A DNA stretch of 64,000 nucleotides, taken from contig JANQEW010000020.1 in assembly GCA_028278135.1 (NCBI GenBank), forward strand, positions 186,001 through 250,000. The letters are read 5' to 3'. The first letter of the stretch is position 1; the number at the start of each line of letters is the position of its first letter. This DNA is from Rhodospirillales bacterium. GTDB taxonomy: Bacteria > Pseudomonadota > Alphaproteobacteria > Rhodospirillales > Rhodospirillaceae. The notes under the pieces were generated by a model. That model worked only from the letters and a program-made list of their open reading frames with translations, had not been told where the DNA came from and did no database searches. The translations under genes were made by a program, and so were the position numbers. Below, piece after piece: positions 1-9,281 of this stretch.

Positions 1-482
1 ATCATAGAGTTGTGATTGGCGTCATCAGAAAAGAGTACGAGCCCCGGAATTTTATGACCTAAAGTTGATAATGTTGTCATATTCGCTACATAGCCCGAGG
101 TGAATAAAAGTGCTGCCTCCTTGCCGCACCACGCTGCCAGTTCCCGCTCTAGCAGCACGTGATGATAAGTCGTACCAGAGATATTGCGTGTACCACCAGC
201 TCCGACACCGCACGCGCTGAGCGCATCTACCATTGCAGTGATGACGACTGGATGTTGCCCCATGCCAAGGTAGTCATTAGAACACCAGACCGTAACCTCT
301 CCCCACTCCTCTGTTGTGTCCTGTCTGTAGTGGCGAGCATGCGGGAAGGCACCTGCGATCCGTTCAATGTTAGCAAAAGTGCGGTAGTGGCCCGCCTTGC
401 GAAGGTCTTCCAGACTTTGCGCGAAATAGACTTGGTAGTCCACTTTCCCACCCCCTCCACCCTTATTGCGTGATAGAGTCAT
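1..482 (-). CDS. hemA: 5-aminolevulinate synthase, N-terminal part (cut by window edge)
   Basis: Pyridoxal-phosphate enzyme that condenses glycine and succinyl-CoA to 5-aminolevulinate, the first step of haem synthesis by the C4 route. About 160 N-terminal residues are visible. They carry the family hallmarks WCSNDYLGMGQHP and GAGGTRNISGT, followed by the HHVLLERELA region. The enzyme runs off the left edge, so the catalytic lysine is not visible. Two starts are possible: ATG at 482, or GTG at 443 preceded at good spacing by a GGAGGGGG ribosome binding site. The shorter form begins DYQVYFAQ, as homologues do, so 443 may be the true start. hemB lies about 15 kb away, so the pathway genes are not clustered. 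Confidence 0.93.
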   Translation of the reverse strand, partial: MTLSRNKGGGGGKVDYQVYFAQSLEDLRKAGHYRTFANIERIAGAFPHARHYRQDTTEEWGEVTVWCSNDYLGMGQHPVVITAMVDALSACGVGAGGTRNISGTTYHHVLLERELAAWCGKEAALLFTSGYVANMTTLSTLGHKIPGLVLFSDDANHNSM

Positions 483-523
483 GCGCTGAAAAAAGCTTGT
501 GTGATATTTCAATTTTCCTCTTC

Positions 524-573
524 TTGAATCATAACATGTTTTCTCTCTTTGAGTCATAACATGTTTGCTCGCT
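524..573. repeat. Tandem repeat, 25-base unit, two copies
   Basis: Two adjacent 25-base units that begin TTGA(A/G)TCATAACATGTTT, differing at a few positions, with a third degenerate start after 573. They lie in the 278-base spacer upstream of hemA. The rest of this spacer (483-760) is AT-rich and holds no gene that I can support. The hemA promoter should lie here. Confidence 0.8.
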
Positions 574-760
574 TTGAGAGAGTCTGCCCCGCTGCCGGAA
601 GCGGCCCCAGAACAACTGCCTTCTGCGAGGATTTTCATTATTTATTATATTATTAGTTGTACAGTACTTTGATAAAATGACGTTATTCAATTTTTTCCTC
701 TATAAGCATAAACCTCTGAGAGAGTTTAAACATTGCAATCCTCTTAATAGAGTTTTTCTC

Positions 761-1672
761 TCAGAGATTCTGCTGTACTTGCGTTGCTTTTGCTTCGAAT
801 AAAGGATGCCCCGGTAAGGGCTGCGCTGGACCTCGCAAGAGGAAAAGCAAGTCCATGTAGTCTGGCTCCGCAGGCGTTACAAAACCATGTCGAATAGCGA
901 AATCAAGAATGACGAGATTAACGTTTAACTTAAATGCCTCTGTGGTCCGTACTTTTTCTATGACGTCTGGCACAGGCATTAAAGTGAAAGACTCCATTTC
1001 ACCATCCGCATTGCGTGGCACGAATGCTGCTGGCAGATGGAGATCAAAACAGAACATACAGTCCGATTGCAGGCCTTGGCCGTTTTCCATACAATAGCTA
1101 ATGGCCCCCACGGGACGCGCTTTTTCCGATAAAGTTTTTGGTATATTAGCTTCTTCAGAGCATTCTTTAATAAGATTATCCATAATGGATATGTCTGCCG
1201 GTATTCCACCAGCTGTTAAGTTGTCTAATTTGCATGGTTCTACTTTTTTTGTGCGACTGCGTCGACCTATCCACAGTTTGCTCCCTGAAGGAGTATACAC
1301 AATGCCGTTCACATGGACCCCAAAAGCCCTTACACCAAAAAGTGGTACTGCTGAACGGTCGAGACGTAGAAACTCAGGTCCACCGAAATGCCTTACGACA
1401 GGAAATGATTCCTGACGCAATGGAGGCGCATACCCCTCACGGACCAGAATAGTCATGACCTCTGCGACGGCCGCCGTGCGGTCTGCGACGTCAACCAAAG
1501 TTGCGTCTAGGGCAACGGCCCGCGTGGTCACTTTGAAGATGCCGGCAAACTTTGTTAAACGATGCGCTAGAGTATGGGTGACCCATCCCACCGCCTCACC
1601 GCTCACTAGAAACGGACGAAAGTGCCTGATGTCATACCTGTGACAGGACGCGATTCTGTCGCGAAAAGACAT
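761..1672 (-). CDS. NUDIX hydrolase with DUF4743-type N-terminal domain
   Basis: About 303 residues from the ATG at 1672, which follows a GAGAG ribosome binding site; an upstream in-frame extension of 18 residues is less likely. The C-terminal half is a NUDIX fold: the NUDIX box appears as GGIPADISIMDNLIKECSEE, with the two paired acidic residues that bind the metal. The N-terminal half matches the architecture of alphaproteobacterial and fungal DUF4743 NUDIX proteins, some of which resemble thiamin pyrophosphokinase-associated proteins. The substrate is a nucleoside diphosphate derivative but cannot be named. The gene sits 70 bases downstream of lepA on the same strand and may be read from the same transcript. 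Confidence 0.85.
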   Translation of the reverse strand: MSFRDRIASCHRYDIRHFRPFLVSGEAVGWVTHTLAHRLTKFAGIFKVTTRAVALDATLVDVADRTAAVAEVMTILVREGYAPPLRQESFPVVRHFGGPEFLRLDRSAVPLFGVRAFGVHVNGIVYTPSGSKLWIGRRSRTKKVEPCKLDNLTAGGIPADISIMDNLIKECSEEANIPKTLSEKARPVGAISYCMENGQGLQSDCMFCFDLHLPAAFVPRNADGEMESFTLMPVPDVIEKVRTTEAFKLNVNLVILDFAIRHGFVTPAEPDYMDLLFLLRGPAQPLPGHPLFEAKATQVQQNL

Positions 1673-1742
1673 AAAAGCTCTCTCAAGCTCTCTTGAATAG
1701 CAATTGGAAAAACAGTGCTGAGGCACCGCGAGTCCTTAGGGT

Positions 1743-3545
1743 TCAGTCCCGTCCCAGACGCAGGGCCTTGATGAAGACAGACTGGGGAATCCTGACTTTG
1801 CCGAATTGCTGCATTTTTTTCTTCCCTTCTCTCTGCTTGTTGAGCAATTTGCGCTTACGTGTGATGTCGCCACCATAGCACTTGGCAGTCACGTCCTTAC
1901 GCAGAGCTGGAATAGTCTGACGGGCGATGACCTGCCCCCCGATGGCGGCTTGAATGGGAATCTTAAACAGATGGCGTGGAATGAGCTCTTTAAGCCGTTC
2001 ACAGATTTGCCGACCGCGGTCCTCAGCCGTTCCGCGATGGGCAATGAAGGCAAGAGCGTCCACAGACTCGCCATTCACAAGAATAGTAATTCTGACTAAC
2101 TCGCTAGCGGCATACTCAGCCATTTCGTAGTTGAAACTCGCATAGCCACGCGAGAGAGATTGCAGTCTGTCGTGAAAATCAAAAACGACCTCGTTCAGCG
2201 GCAGTTTGTACACCATGAGAGCCCGGCCACTGTTATAGGTCAGGTCACGCTGCTGACCACGACTCTCTGTACAGAGAGTCAAAACAGCACCCAAATAAGT
2301 GTCTGGTACCCAAATAGTCGCTAGAACCCAGGGCTCCTCAAGATAACTGATCTGGCTACGATCAGGCATATCTATGGGATTATGTAGTTCTTGTAGGGTA
2401 CCATTTGTCCTATGGACAAGATAGGCGACGCTAGGGGCGGTGGTGATAAGATCCACGTGGAATTCGCGCTCTAGCCTTTCCTGTATAATTTCCATGTGCA
2501 AGAGCCCAAGAAAACCACAGCGGAAACCAGATCCCAGAGCAGCGGAACTTTCCGGGCGATAGGTGAAACTTGCATCATTCAGGGAAAGCTTCGCTAAACT
2601 GTCGCGTAGCAATGTGTAACACGATGAATCAGTTGGAAATAGAGCGCAAAAAACAACTGGAGATTGTATCTGTGGACTAGGCAGTGCCGTAGTGGTCGGA
2701 GAGTGCCCGTCAGTTAAGGTGTCGCCGATACGGCAATCAGCAACTTTTTTAATACCTGCTGTGATATAGCCGATATCGCCCGGCATGAGGGCTTCGCCCA
2801 TCATCATCTTTGGTATAAAATAGCCTATGCGATCGACCAAGTAGGTCGCATGGGTAGCCATCATGTGAATGCGTTGGCCTTTTCTTAACACTCCGTCCTT
2901 AATTCTTATCAGAATGACAACACCGAGGTACGTATCGTACCAGGAATCTATCAAAAGCGCCTTCAGCGATGCCTCTCTCTCACCGAGAGGCGGGGGCAAA
3001 CAGCCAACGATTGCTTCCAGTACCTTGTCAATGCCCAAACCCGTTTTGGCAGAAACTAAAAGCGCATGGCTAACATCAAGACCAAGCACGTCCTCCATTT
3101 GCTGCAGAATACGATTGGGTTCTGCGGCAGGCAGGTCTATTTTGTTCAGGACAGGAAGGATTTCGTGCCCGGCTTCAATGGCCCTATGGGCATGGGCCAG
3201 GGTCTGTGCCTCTACACCCTGTGAGGCGTCCACCACTAAGAGCGACCCCTCACAGGCTGCAAGCGAGCGACTGACCTCATAGGAGAAATCTACATGACCG
3301 GGCGTGTCTACGAGATTGAGCTGATAGACCGAGCCATCTCGTGCCGTGTATTGCAACCTTACAGTTTGTGCTTTAATAGTGATGCCACGTTCGCGCTCAA
3401 TATCCATCGAATCGAGCATTTGTTGTTTCATCTCCCGTTCCCCAATGCTGCAACACCGCTGAATCAGACGGTCGGCTAGTGTTGACTTGCCATGGTCAAT
3501 GTGGGCGATGATAGTGAAGTTACGGATGTGAGACAGGTCACTCAT
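1743..3545 (-). CDS. lepA: Elongation factor 4 (back-translocating GTPase LepA)
   Basis: Full-length 600-residue ribosomal GTPase. The N-terminal G domain shows G1 [10 protein letters not shown]3 DTPGHVDF and G4 NKID. It is followed by the EF-G-like beta-barrel and domains, and the LepA-specific C-terminal domain with [12 protein letters not shown] near residue 560. The protein acts on stalled or misregistered ribosomes and affects initiation and fidelity. It starts at ATG 3545 and is transcribed divergently from rpsD. Nothing is missing compared with the usual family length. Confidence 0.98.
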   Translation of the reverse strand: MSDLSHIRNFTIIAHIDHGKSTLADRLIQRCCSIGEREMKQQMLDSMDIERERGITIKAQTVRLQYTARDGSVYQLNLVDTPGHVDFSYEVSRSLAACEGSLLVVDASQGVEAQTLAHAHRAIEAGHEILPVLNKIDLPAAEPNRILQQMEDVLGLDVSHALLVSAKTGLGIDKVLEAIVGCLPPPLGEREASLKALLIDSWYDTYLGVVILIRIKDGVLRKGQRIHMMATHATYLVDRIGYFIPKMMMGEALMPGDIGYITAGIKKVADCRIGDTLTDGHSPTTTALPSPQIQSPVVFCALFPTDSSCYTLLRDSLAKLSLNDASFTYRPESSAALGSGFRCGFLGLLHMEIIQERLEREFHVDLITTAPSVAYLVHRTNGTLQELHNPIDMPDRSQISYLEEPWVLATIWVPDTYLGAVLTLCTESRGQQRDLTYNSGRALMVYKLPLNEVVFDFHDRLQSLSRGYASFNYEMAEYAASELVRITILVNGESVDALAFIAHRGTAEDRGRQICERLKELIPRHLFKIPIQAAIGGQVIARQTIPALRKDVTAKCYGGDITRKRKLLNKQREGKKKMQQFGKVRIPQSVFIKALRLGRD

Positions 3546-3683
3546 GATTTGTTTAAGAATTTAAGAGTCTCTATTCTTGATGTTGGAATCATAGGCGATA
3601 ACATCGCGTGGCGCAATCTCGGGGCTGTGGCTGCTGTCAGTAAATTGGGTAATAGTACTTTCAATTTTTTCATAGTACTTTGC

Positions 3684-3712
3684 TTGACAGTCGCGGCTTC
3701 ATTACGCTATGG
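3684..3712 (+). promoter_or_regulatory. Candidate sigma-70-type promoter for rpsD
   Basis: A perfect -35 hexamer TTGACA at 3684-3689 is followed after 17 bases by CTATGG at 3707-3712, a weak match to the -10 consensus. It lies 90 bases before the rpsD start in the divergent lepA/rpsD spacer. The -35 and spacing are good and the -10 is poor, so this is a plausible but unproven site. Confidence 0.45.
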
Positions 3713-3751
3713 GTCTCCCCAGAACGATACAGGCAGGCATGCTTGGGCGGG

Positions 3752-3773
3752 GGCGGGGAAAGTCCGTCCCGCC
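3752..3773 (+). promoter_or_regulatory. GC-rich hairpin in the rpsD leader
   Basis: GGCGGGG and TCCCGCC form a 7-base-pair stem (one G-U) around an 8-base loop, ending 28 bases before the rpsD start codon. Ribosomal protein S4 is a known translational autoregulator in other bacteria, so a structured leader here could be an S4 target. That role is inference from position only. Confidence 0.4.
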
Positions 3774-3801
3774 TTCGACAACCAGAAAGCAGTTCAGAAC
3801 T

Positions 3802-4416
3802 ATGACAAAGCGCTATACTGCTAAACACAAAATAGACCGCCGTTTACAGGTCAACCTGTGGGGCCGTCCTAAGAGTCCGATAACCCGTCGTGATTCTGGT
3901 CCTGGCCAGCACGGGGCCCGCCGACGCAAGCCCTCTGATTATGGTATCCAGCTGATCGCGAAACAGAAACTTAAGGGTTATTACAGCAATATCTCTGAAA
4001 AACAGTTTCGGCGTTACTATGCTGAAGCTGTGCGCCGACGTGGCGACACATCGGCAAACCTGATAGACTTGTTAGAACGTCGGCTTGATGCTGTCATCTA
4101 TCGCATGAAGTTTGTGCCAACAGTCTTTGCAGCCCGTCAAGCGGCAAGTCACGGCCACATCCTTGTCAATGGCCGTCGTGTGACAATACCGTCATATCGC
4201 GTACACGATGGTGATGCGATAGCGGTTAAGGAGAAGTCGAAGCGGATTTCTTTGTTTCTGGAATCGGCGAGGTCGGACGAAAGAGATATCCCTGACTATC
4301 TGGACGTAGAGAACAAAACACTGAAAGGCCGTTTCGTACGTGGCCCGAAACTGGCGGACGTTCCTTATCCGATTCAGATGGAACCAAATTTAGTGGTCGA
4401 GTTCTACTCCCGTTGA
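3802..4416 (+). CDS. rpsD: 30S ribosomal protein S4
   Basis: 204-residue primary 16S rRNA-binding protein of the small subunit. The start at ATG 3802 gives the canonical N-terminus [14 protein letters not shown]; an open upstream extension of 31 residues is not expected for S4. The S4 RNA-binding domain is visible from about residue 90 ([14 protein letters not shown], then [16 protein letters not shown]). The C-terminus ends in EFYSR, as usual in the family. It stands alone, apart from the alpha operon, as is common in alphaproteobacteria, and is divergent from lepA. Confidence 0.98.
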   Translation: MTKRYTAKHKIDRRLQVNLWGRPKSPITRRDSGPGQHGARRRKPSDYGIQLIAKQKLKGYYSNISEKQFRRYYAEAVRRRGDTSANLIDLLERRLDAVIYRMKFVPTVFAARQAASHGHILVNGRRVTIPSYRVHDGDAIAVKEKSKRISLFLESARSDERDIPDYLDVENKTLKGRFVRGPKLADVPYPIQMEPNLVVEFYSR

Positions 4417-4421
4417 GGAGG

Positions 4422-4446
4422 AGGAGTGGTGGACTGCACCATTCCT
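4422..4446 (+). terminator. Stem-loop after rpsD
   Basis: AGGAGTGGTG pairs with CACCATTCCT around the loop GACTG, giving a 10-base-pair stem that starts 5 bases after the rpsD stop. There is no T-run behind it, so it is not a classical intrinsic terminator. It may slow transcription, protect the rpsD 3' end, or influence the purE start just downstream. Confidence 0.45.
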
Positions 4447-4481
4447 GAACCCTCCTTGTCTAGGCTGCTGCGGGGGGGGTC

Positions 4482-5021
4482 TTGTGCAACAAGCCAGCAA
4501 GCCCACGGGGGTTCAAGACGTTGGGACAGTATCAGCCGCTTGTCAGCATCATTATGGGGAGTCAGTCTGATTGGGGCGTTATGCGCTATGCTGCCGCGGT
4601 ATTGGCAGAATTGCATATTCCTTATGAAGCGCGTATTGTTTCCGCCCATCGGACGCCGCAGAGGCTGTATCGTTATGCGATGGACGTTCATCAGCGTGGT
4701 CTTCAGGTGGTCATTGCCGGTGCAGGGGGCGCCGCTCACTTGCCTGGGATGACAGCGGCTTTGTCTCCTTTGCCAGTGCTTGGCGTCCCCATGGAAAGCG
4801 GGGCCTTGAAGGGCGTGGACAGTTTGTTGTCTATAGTGCAAATGCCAGCTGGTGTCCCTGTTGGGACATTAGCAATCGGTCGCGCCGGTGCTATTAATGC
4901 TGCCCTGTTGGCGGCCATGGTGATTGGTCTGAATCATCCAGCGGTCGCTGGAGCTGTCGCGGGGTGGCGTCAGAGAAACGCGGATGGCGTGGCCGAACAG
5001 CCACTCGATAATTCAGCTTGA
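4482..5021 (+). CDS. purE: N5-carboxyaminoimidazole ribonucleotide mutase, PurE class I
   Basis: Converts N5-CAIR, made by the adjacent PurK, to CAIR in de novo purine synthesis. The signature MGSQSDW near residue 25, the catalytic SAHRTP segment and the [12 protein letters not shown] loop are all present. Length is about 179 residues from TTG 4482, which follows a G-rich stretch. A second TTG at 4521 would give the more usual short N-terminus ([17 protein letters not shown]), so the start is uncertain. Only three bases separate its stop from purK. Confidence 0.95.
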   Translation: MCNKPASPRGFKTLGQYQPLVSIIMGSQSDWGVMRYAAAVLAELHIPYEARIVSAHRTPQRLYRYAMDVHQRGLQVVIAGAGGAAHLPGMTAALSPLPVLGVPMESGALKGVDSLLSIVQMPAGVPVGTLAIGRAGAINAALLAAMVIGLNHPAVAGAVAGWRQRNADGVAEQPLDNSA

Positions 5022-5024
5022 CAG

Positions 5025-6140
5025 ATGGAGAAGGCAGCCTTCCCTGTTCCCCCTGGTGGTATTATCGGGATCTTCGGGGGGGGACAACTGGGTCGTATGG
5101 CGGCCATGGCCGCGGCACGTCTTGGATATCGTTGCCATATTTTTACTCCGGACACAGACAGCCCTGCGGCTCAGGTTGCGATGACGACGACTGTTGCGTC
5201 GTATGATGACATTGATGCTCTGCGTGCTTTTTCTGCAAAAGTAGACGTGGCAACTTTTGAGTTTGAAAACATCCCTATTGAGAGTCTGAGAGTCGTCGCA
5301 GAACAGATTCCAGTGCGTCCCTCTTGGAAGATTCTCAAGGTGGCACAGGATCGTGTGCGGGAGAAAACATTTTTTAACACTATTGGGTTGAGAACGGCGC
5401 CATGGCGCCGTGTTGTTGACCAGGAGACTCTCGCTCAGGCCGTCGCAGAAGTAGGGCGGCCAGCTATTCTCAAGACGGCCCGTTTTGGCTATGATGGTAA
5501 GGGACAGATTCGAATTGATGCCAGCACACCGCTCGAGGACGTCTGGCATCGCATTAACACAGAGGTAGGCGTCGTGGAAGCTGTTGTCGATTTCACGCGT
5601 GAGCTTTCCGTTATTGTGGCTCGTGGCGTTGATGGCGCCTGGGCGGCTTTCGAGCCAGCAGAGAACCGCCATAAAAACTCTGTGTTACAGATGTCACAAG
5701 TGCCAGCGCGGATCCACTCACGTATGGCGGTCTCTGCTGTTGAGGCTGGACGGCATGCCGCAGAGGTCTTGGACGTGGTCGGTATACTGGCTGTTGAAAT
5801 TTTTGTGACTCGCGAGGGACAGCTACTGATGAACGAGATGGCACCACGTCCGCACAATTCTGGTCACTGGACTCTGGACGCTTGTGTCACGGACCAATTT
5901 GAGCAGTTCATCCGTGCCGTCTGCGGATTGCCGCTTGGGTCGCCAGCACGTTATTGCGACGCCGAGATGCTGAATCTGCTAGGAGAGGAGGTGGTACGGT
6001 GGCGAGACATTCTGAAGAATCCGTTTGCTCGTCTTCATCTTTATGGAAAGGATGATGCGCGCCCCGGCCGCAAGATGGGTCATGTCACGCATCTGAAGCC
6101 CCGCACTGGAAAGCTGTCAAGGGATATAGAGCAGTGTTAG
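5025..6140 (+). CDS. purK: 5-(carboxyamino)imidazole ribonucleotide synthase
   Basis: ATP-grasp enzyme of 371 residues that carboxylates AIR to N5-CAIR using ATP and bicarbonate. The N-terminal loop GIFGGGQLGRMAAMAA and the ATP-grasp lysine region (PAILKTARFGYDGKGQ) are visible. The late MNEMAPRPHNSGHWT motif, which holds the metal and substrate ligands, is intact. It is translated directly behind purE, so the two steps are made together. The start ATG 5025 is the only reasonable one. Confidence 0.97.
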   Translation: MEKAAFPVPPGGIIGIFGGGQLGRMAAMAAARLGYRCHIFTPDTDSPAAQVAMTTTVASYDDIDALRAFSAKVDVATFEFENIPIESLRVVAEQIPVRPSWKILKVAQDRVREKTFFNTIGLRTAPWRRVVDQETLAQAVAEVGRPAILKTARFGYDGKGQIRIDASTPLEDVWHRINTEVGVVEAVVDFTRELSVIVARGVDGAWAAFEPAENRHKNSVLQMSQVPARIHSRMAVSAVEAGRHAAEVLDVVGILAVEIFVTREGQLLMNEMAPRPHNSGHWTLDACVTDQFEQFIRAVCGLPLGSPARYCDAEMLNLLGEEVVRWRDILKNPFARLHLYGKDDARPGRKMGHVTHLKPRTGKLSRDIEQC

Positions 6141-6202
6141 ATTGTTAGATCTGTTGTAGCAGAGTATTCTGCCCACTGCATGCAAGGAGAGGGGTTAAAT
6201 AC

Positions 6203-6835
6203 GTGCGGGGATTTCTGGACACATTTCTTGAGACGTTCAGTGACCTTGAAACGTTCCTACATACTTATGGTTATTTCGCTATTCTCCTCCTGACTTTCCT
6301 AGAAGGAGAGACAATCGTTATTCTCGCAGGTATTGCGGCCGCTCAAGATTTAATGAGCCCAGTTCTGGTAGCGTTGTCAGGATTCGCCGGCAGTTTTCTT
6401 GGCGACCAACTATATTATACAATCGGGCAGCGTTATGGACAACCATTATTAGATAATAAACCATACCTAAAGCCTAAAATTGAATGGGCATTCAAGCTTG
6501 TGCGGAAATACCAGGATTTGTACATTCTGTCGTTCAGATTTCTTTATGGTGTGCGCAACGTGAGCCCATTCGTCATCGCCATTAGTGGTGTCACTCGGTG
6601 GCGGTTTATGTTCCTCAATGCTCTCTCTGCTTTGATATGGGCCGTCATCTTCACAAGTGGTGGTTATTTCTTTGGCCACGCTATGGAACACTTATTAGAC
6701 GGGTACTACGGCGTCATTATGCCTTTTGTCTGTCTTGCAAGTATGATCGGCGTCATAGCAATGGTGTACAGGCAACTAAAATGGCGACATACTGCTGCTC
6801 CTGATGATTCGTCTTCGTCCTCTTCACAAAAGTAG
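6203..6835 (+). CDS. DedA/SNARE-associated family membrane protein
   Basis: 210-residue inner-membrane protein starting at GTG 6203 behind a strong AAGGAGAGGGG ribosome binding site. The DedA core is recognisable: FLEGETIVILAG at the first re-entrant segment, the glycine-rich GSFLGDQLYYTIGQRYG, and the R-x-x-x-G-x-R motif in RFLYGVRNVSPF. Hydrophobic segments occur near residues 20-45, 50-65, 135-160 and 170-190. DedA proteins move undecaprenyl phosphate or phospholipids across the membrane; which lipid applies here cannot be told. The C-terminus is a serine-rich tail. Confidence 0.88.
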   Translation: MRGFLDTFLETFSDLETFLHTYGYFAILLLTFLEGETIVILAGIAAAQDLMSPVLVALSGFAGSFLGDQLYYTIGQRYGQPLLDNKPYLKPKIEWAFKLVRKYQDLYILSFRFLYGVRNVSPFVIAISGVTRWRFMFLNALSALIWAVIFTSGGYFFGHAMEHLLDGYYGVIMPFVCLASMIGVIAMVYRQLKWRHTAAPDDSSSSSSQK

Positions 6836-6857
6836 TGAAGAGGAGGCACGGACTCAG

Positions 6858-6877
6858 CTCTCATTCTCTCTCATTCT
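6858..6877. repeat. Perfect 10-base tandem duplication
   Basis: CTCTCATTCT occurs twice head to tail in the short spacer between the convergent DedA gene and cobQ. Confidence 0.85.
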
Positions 6878-6884
6878 CAGCATT

Positions 6885-8411
6885 TTATTTCTTCTCATGG
6901 CCTCGCAGGGCAACGGCTAACAAGGCATGGGTGTCAACATGGTGTTCCAGATGATCCGCTAGGGACTCAAGAGCGGCCTCAGCTTGTGCGGCAAATGCGA
7001 GCGCTTTCCTGCGGCTAGGACGTATGCTGCCGAGGAAGGCCTCCCGGAAGCCATCAGTGGCAAATAAACCATGGATGTAACAGCCACGGACGAGGCCATC
7101 CGCAGAACAAGCCCCTTCAGTCTCCTGCCCTATCCTGAGCCATGGTCTCTGCTGCCTGTCAGGACCATCTGTGCGCCCTGCGTGTATCTCGTAGCCGTGC
7201 AACGGCTCCCCAGAGAGCAGATCACATGCTGTGACAGCCCTCAGCACCTTCTGCCTCGTGATCACTGTCTCAACATCGAGCAACCCTAAGCCAGCAGCAA
7301 CATCAAGTGAGCCTTCAATCCCATCGGAATCGCGCAGCATCCGCCCTAGCATCTGATAACCAGCACACAACCCCACCACAAGACCGCCCCGGCGGAGATG
7401 CGCCGCAAGATCGACTTCCCAGCCTTCCGCTCGCAGGGTTGCCAGATCAGCCAGCGTTGCTTTGGACCCCGGCAGAATAACGACATCCGCATCACCAGGC
7501 AGCGGCGTACCGGGCGGGATGTAAGATAACACGACATCAGGCTCAGCTTGCAGTGGGTCAAAGTCGTCAAAGTTAGAAATGTGTGGCAAGAGTGGCACGG
7601 CAACACGAATCTTCTCTCGACTTGCACCTGTACTCTCTGTCTCGAGCGTGTGGGACTGCTGGTCCCACTCCACGCCGTCCAGTACCATGCTATCTTCTGC
7701 TGGCAAGTAACGGGCTGCCTGAAACCATGGTACTACCCCAAAAGGACGCCATCCAGTTCGTGCAGAGATCAGCGTGAGAGCTGGATGGAACAAGCGTCTG
7801 TCACCGCGGAACTTGTTAATCAGAAATCCCTTAATCCGCACTTTTTCCTCTGCTCTGAGCAGAACATGAGTGCCAACAAGGGCGGCAATGACCCCACCGC
7901 GATCTATGTCGCCGACAATAATAACCGGCACATTGGCGGCTTCTGCGAAGCCCATATTGGCAATGTCGCCAGCTCGCAGATTCACTTCTGCTGCCGCGCC
8001 AGCTCCTTCCACCAAGACTAAGTCGGCACATGTGGCAAGAGTCCGAAAACTCTCCAAGATAGAAGGCATAAGAGTTGGTTTCAACAACTGATAATCACGT
8101 GCAGTGATATTACCCCACACATGACCGTTTATGATCACTTGTGCATTCCCCGCGCCCTGCGGCTTCAGCAGGACTGGATTCATGTGCACTGACGGGGCTA
8201 CCCGGCAAGCCTGCGCCTGCATGGCCTGAGCCCGACCGATCTCACCACCTTCAACGCTGACGGCAGCGTTGTTAGACATATTCTGTGTTTTGAAGGGACG
8301 GACACGCAAACCACGACGCGTTAATAATCGACACAGCCCAGCAACAAGCAAAGATTTGCCCACGTCGGAACCAGTTCCCTGCAGCATAAGAGCCGCTGAA
8401 GACTTACTCAT
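6885..8411 (-). CDS. cobQ: Cobyric acid synthase
   Basis: Amidates the b, d, e and g side chains of adenosylcobyrinic diamide in cobalamin synthesis. The N-terminal P-loop-like region GTGSDVGKS and the second motif TQNMSNNA belong to the dethiobiotin-synthetase-like domain. The C-terminal glutaminase has the nucleophile loop GLCAGYQML and the histidine segment YEIHAGRT. Length is 508 residues from ATG 8411; an in-frame upstream extension of 11 residues is possible but begins poorly. It lies downstream of cobO on the same strand, so both late steps are likely co-expressed. No cobalamin riboswitch was seen ahead of the pair. Confidence 0.96.
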   Translation of the reverse strand: MSKSSAALMLQGTGSDVGKSLLVAGLCRLLTRRGLRVRPFKTQNMSNNAAVSVEGGEIGRAQAMQAQACRVAPSVHMNPVLLKPQGAGNAQVIINGHVWGNITARDYQLLKPTLMPSILESFRTLATCADLVLVEGAGAAAEVNLRAGDIANMGFAEAANVPVIIVGDIDRGGVIAALVGTHVLLRAEEKVRIKGFLINKFRGDRRLFHPALTLISARTGWRPFGVVPWFQAARYLPAEDSMVLDGVEWDQQSHTLETESTGASREKIRVAVPLLPHISNFDDFDPLQAEPDVVLSYIPPGTPLPGDADVVILPGSKATLADLATLRAEGWEVDLAAHLRRGGLVVGLCAGYQMLGRMLRDSDGIEGSLDVAAGLGLLDVETVITRQKVLRAVTACDLLSGEPLHGYEIHAGRTDGPDRQQRPWLRIGQETEGACSADGLVRGCYIHGLFATDGFREAFLGSIRPSRRKALAFAAQAEAALESLADHLEHHVDTHALLAVALRGHEKK

Positions 8412-8507
8412 CCCCGTCCTTATCGACGAGCAGGCCGCAACCATCCTGCCGGATCCGGATCACATATATCAATTCTCAACATCCTTTGCGACAGGTAGAT
8501 GGAAAGC

Positions 8508-9122
8508 TTAGTATTCTATGCCGGGTTGAGCAATAATACCATTGCGAAAGTGGTGTCTAACAAGACACATCTCTGTAACTAAATCAGCTGCCGTTAAGAG
8601 CTCTTGAGGAGCGTTACGACCAGTTATAACAACATGCTGAGTACTGGGCCGTGCCAGTATTGCTATGAGCACTTGCTCCAGCGGAAGATGCTTGTACCTC
8701 AGAGAAACATTGAGTTCATCTAAGACAACCATGTGATACGTAGAATCTGCTAACAGGCTCTCCGCCATTTCCCAGGCTCTTTGGGCCGTTGCCATGTCAC
8801 GATCACGGCTCTGTGTTTCCCATGTAAACCCTTCACCCATTGCAAGAAATGTAACGAGTCCGGGAAAATCTGACAAGACCCGACGCTCGGCGGTATCCCT
8901 AGCACCCTTGATGAACTGGACGACCCCTGTTTTCAGGCCATGACCTATACAGCGAATCACCATGCCAAAAGCGGCAGAAGACTTTCCCTTACCACTCCCA
9001 GTGTGAACTATTAAGAGTCCCTTACGGCCGCTCTTGCCTCGCATAAGACGTTCACGAGCGATTTTCTTTCTGGCCATGCGTTTGGCATGGTCACCTGCTG
9101 TGCCGTCTGTATCAGTTGTCAT
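8508..9122 (-). CDS. cobO: Cob(I)yrinic acid a,c-diamide adenosyltransferase (CobO/BtuR type)
   Basis: Transfers the adenosyl group from ATP to cobalt of corrinoids. The P-loop HTGSGKGKSSAAFGM and the family segments VVQFIKGARDTAER and VVLDELNVSLRY are present, and the C-terminus has VVITGRNAPQELL. About 204 residues from ATG 9122; an upstream ATG at 9146 adds eight residues. The N-terminal 30 residues are basic and poorly conserved. It is divergent from the M32 peptidase and 96 bases upstream of cobQ. Confidence 0.95.
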   Translation of the reverse strand: MTTDTDGTAGDHAKRMARKKIARERLMRGKSGRKGLLIVHTGSGKGKSSAAFGMVIRCIGHGLKTGVVQFIKGARDTAERRVLSDFPGLVTFLAMGEGFTWETQSRDRDMATAQRAWEMAESLLADSTYHMVVLDELNVSLRYKHLPLEQVLIAILARPSTQHVVITGRNAPQELLTAADLVTEMCLVRHHFRNGIIAQPGIEY

Positions 9123-9162
9123 GCCAGTTCTCCTCTCCCCTCCCATGATCGCTCAAGCTCTT

Positions 9163-9188
9163 TTTGTTTTTCTACTTTGTTTTTCTAC
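9163..9188. repeat. Perfect 13-base tandem duplication
   Basis: TTTGTTTTTCTAC occurs twice head to tail in the divergent spacer between cobO and the M32 carboxypeptidase, where the promoters of both genes must lie. Confidence 0.9.
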
Positions 9189-9281
9189 AAAGAATTTTCT
9201 GGTGTCCCATCTCCGGGGCGAAAACATTCCAGTCTGTGCAAAATATGGAGATCAAAATTGCGTGAGAGGAGTTTTTGTATC

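Noticed and set aside
524-573. CRISPR array
   Set aside because: Repeats are directly adjacent without spacers and only two copies; no cas genes occur in the window.
3752-3773. RNase P RNA-like string (GGGGAAAGTCCG)
   Set aside because: It resembles the conserved GGAAAGTCC core of RNase P RNA, but the surrounding sequence is too short before rpsD and the other conserved helices are missing.
5013-5672. 219-codon minus-strand frame opposite purK
   Set aside because: Antisense shadow of a well-conserved gene; the predicted protein has no family character.
9087-9281. 65-residue N-terminal extension of the M32 carboxypeptidase
   Set aside because: It overlaps cobO on the other strand and contains the 13-base duplication; the ATG at 9282 has a good ribosome binding site and the family N-terminus.
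9123-9281. Cobalamin riboswitch ahead of cobO-cobQ
   Set aside because: The spacer is short and T-rich and no B12-box-like sequence was seen.
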